From Flavobacteriales bacterium (GTDB lineage: Bacteria > Bacteroidota > Bacteroidia > Flavobacteriales > Flavobacteriaceae): 18,770 nt of DNA. This document shows, piece by piece, positions 8,023 through 16,369 of this stretch. The notes under the pieces are model-generated. The model did not search any database and was not told the origin of the DNA. It was given only the letters and a program-made list of their open reading frames with translations. Every line of letters starts with the position of its first letter. Position 1 is the stretch's first letter. Location of the stretch: assembly GCA_027065935.1 (NCBI GenBank), contig JAMONI010000027.1:1-18770 (forward strand). Reading direction: 5' to 3'. A program made the translations under genes and the position numbers.

Positions 8023-9257
8023 GCGAAGGCAATTTCTACAAGCTGTTAAATTTAATGCTTCGTGCCGGAGGCATGGGCGCCAAGTTCGTATTGATTTTGG
8101 TGCTGTCCAAGTTCCTTTCCGATGTGGCCTATCGTGATTTTATGCTGGTCATTACGTTTGTTACGCTGTCCATATACGTGTTGGGGGTGGATTTTTACCA
8201 TTTCGGCATTCGGGATATGTTGACGGGAAAAGAAGAGGAGAATTTAAGTAAGCTTGTTCACACGTTTTTATTTTATGCGTCGGTTTATCTTTTTTTCGGG
8301 GTCGTTTATTATGTAGCTTTTACGCGTTTGGATTTTATAAAACCTTATTCCTTGGTCATATTTTTTATTGCGCTTACCGAGCATCTTTTGCAAGAAATTT
8401 ACAGATTACTTATAGCGTTCGGCAAGGTGCTTTCGGCCAATGTTTTGCTTTTTTTTCGTCTGTTCGGCTGGGCGGTTTATGTGTTGTACGGTTTTTATTT
8501 CGACGGCGGCATATCGGTTTCCCGGATTTTTGAGGTATGGTTTGTATTTAATTCGATTGGCATTACGGCGGTTTCCGTTTACTTTGTGCTGAAGTATTGG
8601 CGTCAAATGCTAAGTGTTCGATGGGAGAGCCGGTGGATTTCGGACGGCTTGAAGGTTTCGGCTGTTTTTTTTGCCGGCACGGTGATTTTGAAGACGATAG
8701 AGTACGCCAACCGTTTTGTGGTGGATTATTTTTTAGACGATATATATGTGGGCATTTACGGATTTTACACCACCATTGCCCTTATTGTGACCATTTACAT
8801 TAATACCATTGTTATTTCGTTCGAATTACCTCCGCTCATCAAAGAATCCCGGAATGATCCCGGGCTGGTTCGTTTTAAGGGGTTTCAAAGATCCATGCGA
8901 AAACAATTAACGGTCATAAGCCTTATTCTGATTATTTTGATATTCCCTTTGTTAAAATGGCAGGGGCGTGAAGATTATATCGAGCGGTTGCCGGTATTTT
9001 TTTTGGTATTGACGGGCGTGGTTTTGATGAACCTTTCGTTAGTGGAACATTTCATGCTTTATGTAAAACACAAAGACAAGCGCATATTGCGCATTTTGGT
9101 TTTGTCGGGTGCGTTCAGTTTGCTTTCGGCGATATTGTTTACCTATTTGCTGGGGCTATACGGAACCGGTCTTTCCTTTATGCTTACGGGGTTGATGATG
9201 TATTGGCTGCGAAAATCGGAAGCTACAAAACTGTTTGTTTCCCGGACAATAAGATAA
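8019..9257 (+). CDS. wzx: Polysaccharide flippase, Wzx-like (MATE/MOP superfamily)
   Basis: The 412-residue protein is almost entirely hydrophobic, with about 12 predicted membrane segments (for example near residues 18-36, 40-60, 80-102, 110-130, 138-160, 212-230, 246-268, 297-315, 326-345 and 360-395). It begins with a short amphipathic segment and LMLRAGGMGAKFVLILVLSKFLS, typical of polysaccharide transporters that move undecaprenyl-linked repeat units across the inner membrane. No conserved catalytic residue exists to confirm it. I accept the TTG start at 8019, because later Met codons would cut the first helix. The gene follows pseI after a 52-bp gap and marks a sharp change in codon use: TTA, TTT and GTG become common. 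The next gene starts 33 bp downstream. Confidence 0.8.
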   Translation: MSEGNFYKLLNLMLRAGGMGAKFVLILVLSKFLSDVAYRDFMLVITFVTLSIYVLGVDFYHFGIRDMLTGKEEENLSKLVHTFLFYASVYLFFGVVYYVAFTRLDFIKPYSLVIFFIALTEHLLQEIYRLLIAFGKVLSANVLLFFRLFGWAVYVLYGFYFDGGISVSRIFEVWFVFNSIGITAVSVYFVLKYWRQMLSVRWESRWISDGLKVSAVFFAGTVILKTIEYANRFVVDYFLDDIYVGIYGFYTTIALIVTIYINTIVISFELPPLIKESRNDPGLVRFKGFQRSMRKQLTVISLILIILIFPLLKWQGREDYIERLPVFFLVLTGVVLMNLSLVEHFMLYVKHKDKRILRILVLSGAFSLLSAILFTYLLGLYGTGLSFMLTGLMMYWLRKSEATKLFVSRTIR

Positions 9258-9263
9258 ATCGGG

Positions 9264-9271
9264 TATATTTG
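9264..9271 (+). promoter_or_regulatory. Candidate internal -7 promoter box
   Basis: TATATTTG lies in the 33-bp gap between the flippase and the sialyltransferase-like gene, 20 bp before the ATG at 9291. It could start transcription of the second half of the assembly block. A TTTG at 9234-9237 sits 26 bp upstream, slightly too far for an ideal -33 element. Confidence 0.4.
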
Positions 9272-9290
9272 TAAGAAAATACGCAGGGGA

Positions 9291-10325
9291 ATGGTGTTGC
9301 AACGTTCGTATGTAAATATTTTTGTCGGGCTTTCGCAAAATCAGTTGGATAATTTCGAGCTTGTCATCAAGCAAATGCGTATTGAAAAAGAAGAAAACAT
9401 TCTTTTAACATCCGGCACGTTGACGTTTAATCGAAATTTATACAAGAAGGTTTTTACGGTTGACACTTCTTTTGACAACCGTTCGGGGAATGCTTGGCAG
9501 GCTTTAGTCAATATTAATAGAAAAATAAAGGCCTACAAAAAGCTTATAGAAAAAATCGAACCTTACAGAACGGCTTCCGGATTACGCGTATTTTTTTCCT
9601 ACATCGAAGATGTGCTTTCCAACCACATGGCTTTGTCGTTCAACAAACGTGCGGTAGGCATTGTGGTGGAAGACGGTATTTTGAACTATTATCATCACAC
9701 AATCAAGAGTTTGCCTCGTCATAAAGTATTGCTCAAATATCTGCTTTCGAATCTCAACGGCGTACGGTTCAGGTGGTATAAAGGTCATTCGTCGGGCATT
9801 GATTATCCGCATGTGGAAAAACAATATGTGCGCTTGCCCGAACTGAGCATCAGGCCGGAAAAAAGCCGGAAGTTGGAAGTGCCTCCGGTACATATCGACC
9901 GGTTTACGCCCACGTTGGTTGTCGTGGGTCAAGAGGCGATGGAAGGAAAAATAGGAAGCCGAAAATATTACCGGCAAATGAGCGTTTTGTTTGATAAAGT
10001 GGTGGAAATAGTCAACAAACACCGGGTGGAAAAAGTGTATTATAAACCCCACCGTCACGGTAAACGTTTGAAAAAAACGTTTTTGAACGAAAAGTTGCGC
10101 GGGATTCCTTATGAAATTTTAAGTGCCTCCGCTCCGCTAGAAAATCTGTATTTTGACCGGCTCAAGTCCAGGTTTGTCGTAGGTTTCAATTCCAGTGCCA
10201 TTATCAACATCAGCATTCAGTTGGCCCGGCGCGACGCTTTACACGCTTATGTGTTTATGAAAAAAGACGATATGTTGCGTGAAATTTTCGCTAAATTAAA
10301 CTGCAAAATTTTCGATTTGGAATGA
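9291..10325 (+). CDS. Predicted sialyltransferase-like glycosyltransferase, candidate pseudaminic acid transferase
   Basis: The 344-residue soluble protein has no clear everyday family match by eye, but carries three short motifs in the order known for bacterial sialyl- and polysialyltransferases (GT38, GT52, GT80). These are an acidic-Gly motif in VVEDGILNYY (126-134), a histidine motif in VYYKPHRHGKR (249-259) and a serine pair in VVGFNSSAII (297-305). The histidine motif is Pro-His-Arg rather than the classical His-Pro. In those families they contact the CMP-sugar donor and provide the general acid and base. As the neighbouring operon makes a CMP-nonulosonate, this is the most likely enzyme to transfer it (inference). 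The gene overlaps the polymerase gene as ATGA. Confidence 0.65.
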   Translation: MVLQRSYVNIFVGLSQNQLDNFELVIKQMRIEKEENILLTSGTLTFNRNLYKKVFTVDTSFDNRSGNAWQALVNINRKIKAYKKLIEKIEPYRTASGLRVFFSYIEDVLSNHMALSFNKRAVGIVVEDGILNYYHHTIKSLPRHKVLLKYLLSNLNGVRFRWYKGHSSGIDYPHVEKQYVRLPELSIRPEKSRKLEVPPVHIDRFTPTLVVVGQEAMEGKIGSRKYYRQMSVLFDKVVEIVNKHRVEKVYYKPHRHGKRLKKTFLNEKLRGIPYEILSASAPLENLYFDRLKSRFVVGFNSSAIINISIQLARRDALHAYVFMKKDDMLREIFAKLNCKIFDLE

Positions 10326-11584
10326 GTTTTTATCTCAACATATTGTTCGCCTTGTTGTTATTGTGGATTACCGTGTGGTTTTTCCGGAAGGACTTTAAAG
10401 TCTTCTTCATAAACGGGTTGATTGTTTTTCAAGCATTTACTCTAATTCCTTCTCTCATTTACATTGAAACGGGAAAAATGATTTCCGAGCAGGGGCGTGA
10501 AGGATTTTTTGTGGGCTCGGTGTATTATTTCGGATTGTTTTATTTGTTAACATTAATCTTTATTTATCTGACTTTCAATACGCTGAGGCCTGTCAAGTTG
10601 CGCACTTTTTACTTTACGCATCAAGGGAAAAATATTGAAGTTCCCGTTTTGCTTGTTTTGGTTATAACGGTTTTGGGCATATTGATTTATAATGCATCCC
10701 AATCACCCTCGCCTTTGTTTGACGAAGGCATTACCCGGTTTAATTATTGGGAGCATGCCAAATATCCGGTACTCAATAAGTTGTTCGGCAATACGGCGAT
10801 GTTCATACCTTTTGCCTTAGGGCTGTTGTTCCCGAGAATAAAAAAAACGAGTCTGTTTATTTTGGCGGTTTATTTTGCTTACAATTTCTACATCGGTCAA
10901 AAATTTTCTCCCATCGTAAACGGCACTTTCGCTTTTCTTTTGCCTTTGGCCGTCCGGTACGATAATAAAATTTTTCTTAAGACGCTGTTCAACAAAAAAT
11001 CGATTGTATTGATGGTATTGCTGGGCCTGGCCATGTATAAAATTATCTACGACCGTTATGAAAGAAGATATCCGTTTGCCGTTATAAAAATTTACGACCC
11101 GAACGAAGCCATGTTTTATCGCATTTTCGGTTTGCAAGGCCATCTGTTTTGGGGGGCTACCGAACGCTTTGTGTATCACGACAAATCACCTTCTTGGAAC
11201 TTGGGTTACTTGCCTTACGGTATGCACGAGATGATGAAAGAATTTGCGGTGGGCGGCGAAGAGTTTGTCTTGCAATCGGCCCGGCAAGGGTTTAATTTTA
11301 CCAATGCGTATCCGAGTATTTTGTTTATGATTTTTCCGCCGCTAATCGCCTATTTGTTTCACGTTCTGATAGTGATTTTTATTTTGAGCTTAAGCGGTTG
11401 GATACTTATGCGGTTGATTAAAAACAAATCTTTCGTGCTGGCGGTGATTTCTTTCCAGTTTTTCAATTGGACCATTTACGCCTTGACGATGGGCTATTTT
11501 TACAAGTTAATTTTCGGACTGATTTTCAACTTTTTAATTCTACTTATGGGGGCTTATTTCGAGCGCAAAAAAATTTATGCATGA
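10322..11584 (+). CDS. wzy: O-antigen/capsule polymerase, Wzy-like membrane protein
   Basis: This 420-residue protein has roughly 10-12 hydrophobic segments and one large hydrophilic loop from about residue 241 to 333 (YDRYERRYPFAVIKIYDPNE onward, with many charged and aromatic residues). That is the topology of Wzy polymerases, which join lipid-linked repeat units on the periplasmic face. Wzy proteins share little sequence, so topology and context decide: it follows a flippase and a glycosyltransferase and precedes a ligase-type protein. It starts in an ATGA overlap with the upstream gene, and its stop overlaps the ATG of the beta-helix gene in the same way. Other polytopic proteins such as acyltransferases are less likely, because no membrane-bound acyltransferase motif is seen. 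Confidence 0.7.
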   Translation: MSFYLNILFALLLLWITVWFFRKDFKVFFINGLIVFQAFTLIPSLIYIETGKMISEQGREGFFVGSVYYFGLFYLLTLIFIYLTFNTLRPVKLRTFYFTHQGKNIEVPVLLVLVITVLGILIYNASQSPSPLFDEGITRFNYWEHAKYPVLNKLFGNTAMFIPFALGLLFPRIKKTSLFILAVYFAYNFYIGQKFSPIVNGTFAFLLPLAVRYDNKIFLKTLFNKKSIVLMVLLGLAMYKIIYDRYERRYPFAVIKIYDPNEAMFYRIFGLQGHLFWGATERFVYHDKSPSWNLGYLPYGMHEMMKEFAVGGEEFVLQSARQGFNFTNAYPSILFMIFPPLIAYLFHVLIVIFILSLSGWILMRLIKNKSFVLAVISFQFFNWTIYALTMGYFYKLIFGLIFNFLILLMGAYFERKKIYA

Positions 11585-12597
11585 AACGTATTTTCGTCCT
11601 ATTGCTTGCCGTTATATTTTCCGGGACGACTATCCACTGTAGCCGGTCCCGAAACGGGCAAGGAATTCATTTTGACGAAGCGCTTGAAAAAAAATTGACG
11701 TTGAATCCGTCGTTTCCGGCGGGCGATGTGAGGCGATACGGTATTTTTCCCGAAAAATCCGGGATGTCCGGTGCCGTAAAGATAACAAAAATAGACTCGG
11801 TCCTGAAATTGGCCTCGTCGGGATTGGAACTGTATTTTCCTCCGGGTTACTACAACCGGTATATTTTGATAGAAAAAGCCCAAAATATGTCCCTTCGGTT
11901 TGATAACGTGCAGTTGGGAAGCGCTTTGTTGATTCGAAGTTCGGAAAACATCCGGATCAAAGGGAAATTAACTTCTTACAACACGGTGGAAATCAAAAAC
12001 GCCCGGAATATTCTCTTGGACAGTATTTTAATTATCAACAATCCCGAGAGGCATTCGGGAAGAAGAGCAAGTGCGGGAATGCAAATTTTGGAAGCAAGTG
12101 AAAATGTTCATATAAAATTTCTTTATACGGAAGGACTCGGCTCGGGAAAATCGTATCGATACACGCACGCGGCACTGAAAATATACGGATATCCGAAACT
12201 TCCGCAACAAATCGAAATCTCAAAAGCGCATATCAAAAACGCTTCGGTTCACGGAGCCATTATAATGGGAGACGGAATTCAAATGGACACTTTGATTGTG
12301 GAAGGATATGCGTTGCACCCCAATCCTTATTTGGTCAAATTAAGTAACGTCAAGCAAACGCCGGGGAATTATTACGCCGTGTGGTTTCAAAAAAACACCG
12401 GTTCGGAATACGGACTGGTTGATGTGCCGGAAATCAAAGCAAAAGCCATACGTTTAGGTCCGGGAAATATCTACCGGCCGACGGTGATTCATTATCTCAA
12501 ATTACCCCGTGCCAACGAGGTGGATGCGCTTATCGATGATGATTTAAAAACCAATATCGTCGTAAGAAATCTTATATTTTATCCGTCTGATGAGTAG
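11581..12597 (+). CDS. Exported right-handed beta-helix protein, function unknown
   Basis: The 338-residue protein starts with a signal-like segment, MKRIFVLLLAVIFSGTTIHC. A cysteine at residue 20 could be lipidated, but the lipobox TIHC is poor, so ordinary signal-peptide cleavage is also possible. From about residue 90 the sequence alternates short beta strands such as MSLRFDNVQL, ALLIRSSENIRIKG, TVEIKNARNILLDSI and MQILEASENVHIKFL, the rung pattern of parallel beta-helix (pectate-lyase-like) proteins. No known lyase or hydrolase active-site motif could be identified. It is coupled by ATGA to the polymerase gene and overlaps the ligase-type gene by 8 bp, so it is probably made together with them. 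I chose the ATG at 11581 over one at 11467, which lies inside the polymerase gene and would bury the signal segment. Confidence 0.75.
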   Translation: MKRIFVLLLAVIFSGTTIHCSRSRNGQGIHFDEALEKKLTLNPSFPAGDVRRYGIFPEKSGMSGAVKITKIDSVLKLASSGLELYFPPGYYNRYILIEKAQNMSLRFDNVQLGSALLIRSSENIRIKGKLTSYNTVEIKNARNILLDSILIINNPERHSGRRASAGMQILEASENVHIKFLYTEGLGSGKSYRYTHAALKIYGYPKLPQQIEISKAHIKNASVHGAIIMGDGIQMDTLIVEGYALHPNPYLVKLSNVKQTPGNYYAVWFQKNTGSEYGLVDVPEIKAKAIRLGPGNIYRPTVIHYLKLPRANEVDALIDDDLKTNIVVRNLIFYPSDE

Positions 12598-13774
12598 AGA
12601 AAAAATTTTTACCGCACTTCTGATGCTTTACGCCTTACTCTTGTCGGGCACTTTTCTTGCCGGCGGAGCCGTAATATTGATGATTCTTTTTTTTCTGTTC
12701 GATAAAAAGGAAAATCTCAAAAGAAAACTGCGTAAGGCTTTCGGCCGAGGCTTGGTTTGGTGGTTTTGGGCTTACTATTTGCTTCACGTGTTAGGTTATT
12801 TTGTTTCGACGGACAAAACCGCGGCAAGCGTGCATTTGGAACATAAACTGGCTTTTTTACTCCTGCCGCCGGTTATTTTGGGCGAATACGTGTCGCCCGG
12901 CAATATCAAAAAGGTTTTGTTGTTTTTTAAAAATGCGGTCATTTTGGTGTTGGTCGCTTCCCTGACTTATCACTTCATCCGGTACGGAAAAGGCTTGGGG
13001 GAATTTACTCATTTCGGTTTCCGGGATTTGAGCATAAGTTATTTTTACTTTTCGGTTTTCATTCTGTTTTCCGTTTTTATTCTCGACACATTCAAGCCGA
13101 AATACTTTGTGTTACAAAAAATCACGCTTCTGTTTTTTCTCATTCTTTTAGCCAACCGGACGGCAATTTTGTTTGCCGTGTTTTATTTTGTTTTCCGGAA
13201 TAAAGGTTACCGTTACTTCTTTAACAAATATGCCTTGGGTAGCATAATCCTTTTCGGCATTTTATTGTTCGCTACCGACAATTTGTTGATGCGAAAAATC
13301 AAAGTATTTGCCCGCACCACCGACTTCGATATGGAAATCATCAGAACCAAAAACCGCATCAGCGTTACGCACAACACTTTGGAGCAACGGATTTACATTT
13401 GGTCGTTGGCGGGCGCACTTATCAAAGAACGCTTTTGGACGGGATACGGAACGGGAGATTTTCAACAGGCGCTTAACCGCCAATACGAGCTGAATAACTT
13501 TAAAGCCGCCCGGTTGCACCGTTTCAATACGCACAATCAATTTTTACAGGAATTTTTGAAATTCGGCATCGGGGGATTTTTGTTCTTCGTGTTATGGATT
13601 GGCTATTTGCTTAAAATAAGCATGGGCAAACCGGTGCTTTCCCTCGTGGTATGGCTTATCGTTTGGGGAAGTTTGTTCGAGTCGTATTGGCTCAGGCATC
13701 ACGGTATTTTGTTTATTGCATTTTTTATTCCTTTGCTGTATAAATATTATGAACAAGCATCGAACCATGAATGA
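12590..13774 (+). CDS. O-antigen ligase family membrane protein (Wzy_C/WaaL-type)
   Basis: The 394-residue protein has about 10-11 membrane segments. Its C-terminal half shows the O-antigen ligase family pattern: a periplasmic loop (about 240-320) with LIKERFWTGYGTGDFQQALN and RFNTHNQFLQEFLKFGIGGF, where an arginine/histidine-containing segment precedes THNQFL. Such proteins transfer a finished glycan from undecaprenyl diphosphate to lipid A-core or to protein, or act as polymerases. With a separate Wzy-like protein two genes upstream, ligation is the likelier role. Protein O-glycosylation is also possible, as pseudaminic acid often decorates proteins. It overlaps the previous gene by 8 bp and the next by about 8 bp. 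Confidence 0.82.
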   Translation: MSREKIFTALLMLYALLLSGTFLAGGAVILMILFFLFDKKENLKRKLRKAFGRGLVWWFWAYYLLHVLGYFVSTDKTAASVHLEHKLAFLLLPPVILGEYVSPGNIKKVLLFFKNAVILVLVASLTYHFIRYGKGLGEFTHFGFRDLSISYFYFSVFILFSVFILDTFKPKYFVLQKITLLFFLILLANRTAILFAVFYFVFRNKGYRYFFNKYALGSIILFGILLFATDNLLMRKIKVFARTTDFDMEIIRTKNRISVTHNTLEQRIYIWSLAGALIKERFWTGYGTGDFQQALNRQYELNNFKAARLHRFNTHNQFLQEFLKFGIGGFLFFVLWIGYLLKISMGKPVLSLVVWLIVWGSLFESYWLRHHGILFIAFFIPLLYKYYEQASNHE

Positions 13775-14909
13775 GACCGCATCCAAAACCAAAATTTTAC
13801 ACGTCGCGCGCGCAGCAGGCGGAATCGGCGTGTATATCGACTTGATTACGCGCTATACGAATGATTTGAAATTCGAACATATTGTCGTTCACGAGGACGA
13901 CTATGAAACGATAAGCTTTAAAAATAAATCCGGCAACCCGATTCGAACCTACAAATTAAATATTCCACGCGAAATCAACCCGGCGGCGGATTTGAAAGCC
14001 GTAATCCGGATGAGAAAAATCATCAAACGGGAAAATCCGCAAATCATTCACGTCCACAGTGCCAAAGGCGGTGTGATAGGAAGACTTGCGGCTTGGGGAA
14101 CGGGCATTCCGGTGCTTTACACCCCCAACGCTTTTTCCTATTTAAGCACACCTAACCCATTCAAACGTTTTGTTTTCCTCTCAATAGAACGCATCTTGAA
14201 AGAGTTCAACTCCAAATTGTTGGCTTCTTCACCCTCCGAACTCGAACGGGGTGTTAAGGAAGTGGGATTTAAAAAGGAAAAGGCGTTTTTATACAACAAC
14301 AGCATTGAACCTATAGAAGTCGCCGGGCTAACTATGCCCCGAACATGGCCGGATAAATACATCTGCACCGTCGGAAGGCCTTCCTATCAGAAGCGTTTGG
14401 ATATGATGATAAAAGTTTTGGCGGCGCTTAAAAAAGAATGGCCCGACATTCATTTGGTCGTCATGGGCGTGGGATTTTATTCGCCGGAACTCGATAGGGT
14501 TAAGCAATTGATAAAAAAATACGGCCTAAAGTCCAACGTAACCTTGCTCGAATGGACGGACAAAGAAAACGTGCATTACATCATCAGCAATGCCCGGCTT
14601 TATATTTCCACGGCACGATACGAAGGTTTGCCTTTTTCCGTGATAGAAGCGCTTGCGCTGGGCAAGCCCGTAGTGGCCACTCGTGTGGACGGAAACAAAG
14701 ACTTGGTCATAGACGGATATAACGGCTATCTCGTCGAAGGAGAAAATATATCGGAAATGAAAAACAAAGTCTTGGAGATATTACAAAACCAAGCCCTTGC
14801 CGAAACATTCGGACTGCGGTCCGAACAATTGTTCGAGGAAAATTATAATATTCTGAAAACCATAGGCTTGTTGGAAAACATTTACTTGAAAAACCGGGGC
14901 GGAAAATAA
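13767..14909 (+). CDS. Glycosyltransferase family 4 (GT-B fold)
   Basis: This 380-residue cytosolic retaining glycosyltransferase has the N-terminal domain typical of GT4 (KILHVARAAGGIGVYIDLIT, then HVHSAKGGVIGRLAAW). The C-terminal GT1-type donor domain contains VGRPSYQKRLDMMIKVL, the E-x7-E motif in YEGLPFSVIEAL, and GKPVVATRVDGNKDLV. The sugar transferred cannot be read from sequence. I chose the ATG at 13767, which gives an 8-bp overlap like its neighbours; an ATG at 13749 would add six residues and remains possible. It is the last plus-strand gene of the assembly block and ends 9 bp from the convergent yicC gene, with no strong terminator between them. Confidence 0.88.
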   Translation: MNETASKTKILHVARAAGGIGVYIDLITRYTNDLKFEHIVVHEDDYETISFKNKSGNPIRTYKLNIPREINPAADLKAVIRMRKIIKRENPQIIHVHSAKGGVIGRLAAWGTGIPVLYTPNAFSYLSTPNPFKRFVFLSIERILKEFNSKLLASSPSELERGVKEVGFKKEKAFLYNNSIEPIEVAGLTMPRTWPDKYICTVGRPSYQKRLDMMIKVLAALKKEWPDIHLVVMGVGFYSPELDRVKQLIKKYGLKSNVTLLEWTDKENVHYIISNARLYISTARYEGLPFSVIEALALGKPVVATRVDGNKDLVIDGYNGYLVEGENISEMKNKVLEILQNQALAETFGLRSEQLFEENYNILKTIGLLENIYLKNRGGK

Positions 14910-14918
14910 CCGGTCCAA

Positions 14919-15788
14919 TTACAACACGTTTCCCGATTGTTCCTTGATTTTTTCCAAAGCATCTTTCATTTGTACCACCAAATGTTGAATGCCGGCATCG
15001 TTGGCTTTTGAACCGATGGTGTTGATTTCCCGGCCCATCTCCTGAGCGATGAAATTCAGTTTTTTTCCTTTGGTCACCCCGGGTCCGTTCATGGTTTTTT
15101 CAAAATAATTCAAATGATTTTTCAACCGGATGATTTCTTCGTTGATGTCGAGCTTTTCCAAATAATAAATCAGTTCTTGTTCAAATCGGTTTTCATCCGC
15201 TTGGTCTTTAATGCTCTTAATGCTTTCGGACAGTTTGGCTTTGATTTTTTCCAGCCTTACGGGTGCCAAACTTTCCACCCGGGCCAGATAATTTCCTATT
15301 TCCGAAAGGCGTTGACGTATATCTTTTTCTATGCTTTCGCCTTCCTGTTTCCTAAAGACCGTCACTTCTTCAACGGCTTTTTCTACAACGGGAATTAAGT
15401 TCTTATAGACCGATTCCACATCTTCATCGCTTTCTTGAATCCAAATGTCGGGATGGCGAAGCAATGAAGCGATTATTTCACTTTGATTCAAACCGGTAAA
15501 AATTTCGTTTATTTCGTTCAAATAATTTTGTAACACATTCCGGTTAAGTTTCCGGGCGGTCAGTTCCGATGAAGCGTCGAGCGTGATTTGAAAAGTGATT
15601 TTTCCGCGCACAAGCCCGGATTCGAGCATTTTACGAAAATCCATTTCCTTTTGGCGCAATCCGTTCGGAAGGCGGGTTTGCAAGTCGAAATATTTGGAGT
15701 TCAGGCTTTTGATTTCCACTTCGTATTGTGTGCCGTTGATTTCCGTATGGGCTTTACCGTAACCGGTCATCGAATAGAGCATAGGCAT
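14919..15788 (-). CDS. yicC: YicC/YloC family endoribonuclease
   Basis: The 289-residue protein begins with the family hallmark MLYSMTGYGKA and EVEIKSLNSKYFDLQTRLP. It ends with the DUF1732 region, NGPGVTKGKKLNFIAQEMGREINTIGSKAND, which is the most conserved part of YicC proteins. The E. coli member is an endoribonuclease that takes part in degradation of small RNAs. The start codon shares one base with the pncA stop (TAATG), so the two are coupled; an ATG two codons later is an alternative start. In many Bacteroidota yicC is followed by gmk and nadD, whereas here its 3' side meets the polysaccharide block. Confidence 0.93.
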   Translation of the reverse strand: MPMLYSMTGYGKAHTEINGTQYEVEIKSLNSKYFDLQTRLPNGLRQKEMDFRKMLESGLVRGKITFQITLDASSELTARKLNRNVLQNYLNEINEIFTGLNQSEIIASLLRHPDIWIQESDEDVESVYKNLIPVVEKAVEEVTVFRKQEGESIEKDIRQRLSEIGNYLARVESLAPVRLEKIKAKLSESIKSIKDQADENRFEQELIYYLEKLDINEEIIRLKNHLNYFEKTMNGPGVTKGKKLNFIAQEMGREINTIGSKANDAGIQHLVVQMKDALEKIKEQSGNVL

Positions 15789-16336
15789 TATTTAAGTTCG
15801 TTAATGGAGATGATTTTTATTCCTTCGTTTTTCATTTCGGACCAAGCTTTTTCTTCATCGCCGGGATTGAGATTTACCGCACGCACGGCTTCGCGCACCG
15901 TATAAACTTCAAACCCCTTTCGTACCGCATCCAGCGCAGTGGCTTTTACGCAATAATCCGTAGCCAAACCGGCCACATATAAACGTTTGATTCCGTTAAT
16001 TTTCAAATAACTCTCCAAGTCGTCATTCGTCGCTTCAAAGGCCGAGTACCCGTCATCGGTATTGCCGGTTCCTTTCAGAAAAACTTTTTTTATGCGGGAA
16101 ACATCCAAGTTTTCGGGAAATGACGCGCCCGCAGTGCCGCGCACGCAATGAACCGGCCATTTGTCAAAATGTACCGTATTTTGCGGATGCCAGTCTTTAG
16201 ATGCCAATACCCACTCGAATTTTTGACTTAACGTATTGATGGGTTCTATGACGGCATCGCCGTTCTTCACGGCAAGGGCGCCTCCGGGCAAAAAGTCATT
16301 TTGGACGTCCACGATAAACAAGGCTGCGTTTTTCAT
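15788..16336 (-). CDS. pncA: Nicotinamidase, PncA
   Basis: PncA hydrolyses nicotinamide to nicotinate and ammonia in NAD salvage. The 182-residue protein has the isochorismatase-like fold with the cysteine-hydrolase triad Asp10 (FIVDVQNDFLPGG), Lys88 (VFLKGT) and Cys129 (AGLATDYCVKATALDA). Metal-ligand residues Asp48 and His50 are in SKDWHP, with His56 and His63 downstream. Length is normal for the family. It lies 33 bp after pncB and directly before yicC on the same strand. Its product is the substrate of PncB, so the pair completes nicotinamide to nicotinate mononucleotide. Confidence 0.95.
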   Translation of the reverse strand: MKNAALFIVDVQNDFLPGGALAVKNGDAVIEPINTLSQKFEWVLASKDWHPQNTVHFDKWPVHCVRGTAGASFPENLDVSRIKKVFLKGTGNTDDGYSAFEATNDDLESYLKINGIKRLYVAGLATDYCVKATALDAVRKGFEVYTVREAVRAVNLNPGDEEKAWSEMKNEGIKIISINELK

Positions 16337-16369
16337 CGTTTTTTTACAAAATTACGGAAACTTCGTTAG

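Noticed and set aside
14889..14920. ACCGG/CCGGT inverted repeat between the GT4 and yicC genes as a bidirectional terminator
   Set aside because: Only about five base pairs with a 12-base loop and no T-tract; too weak to call.
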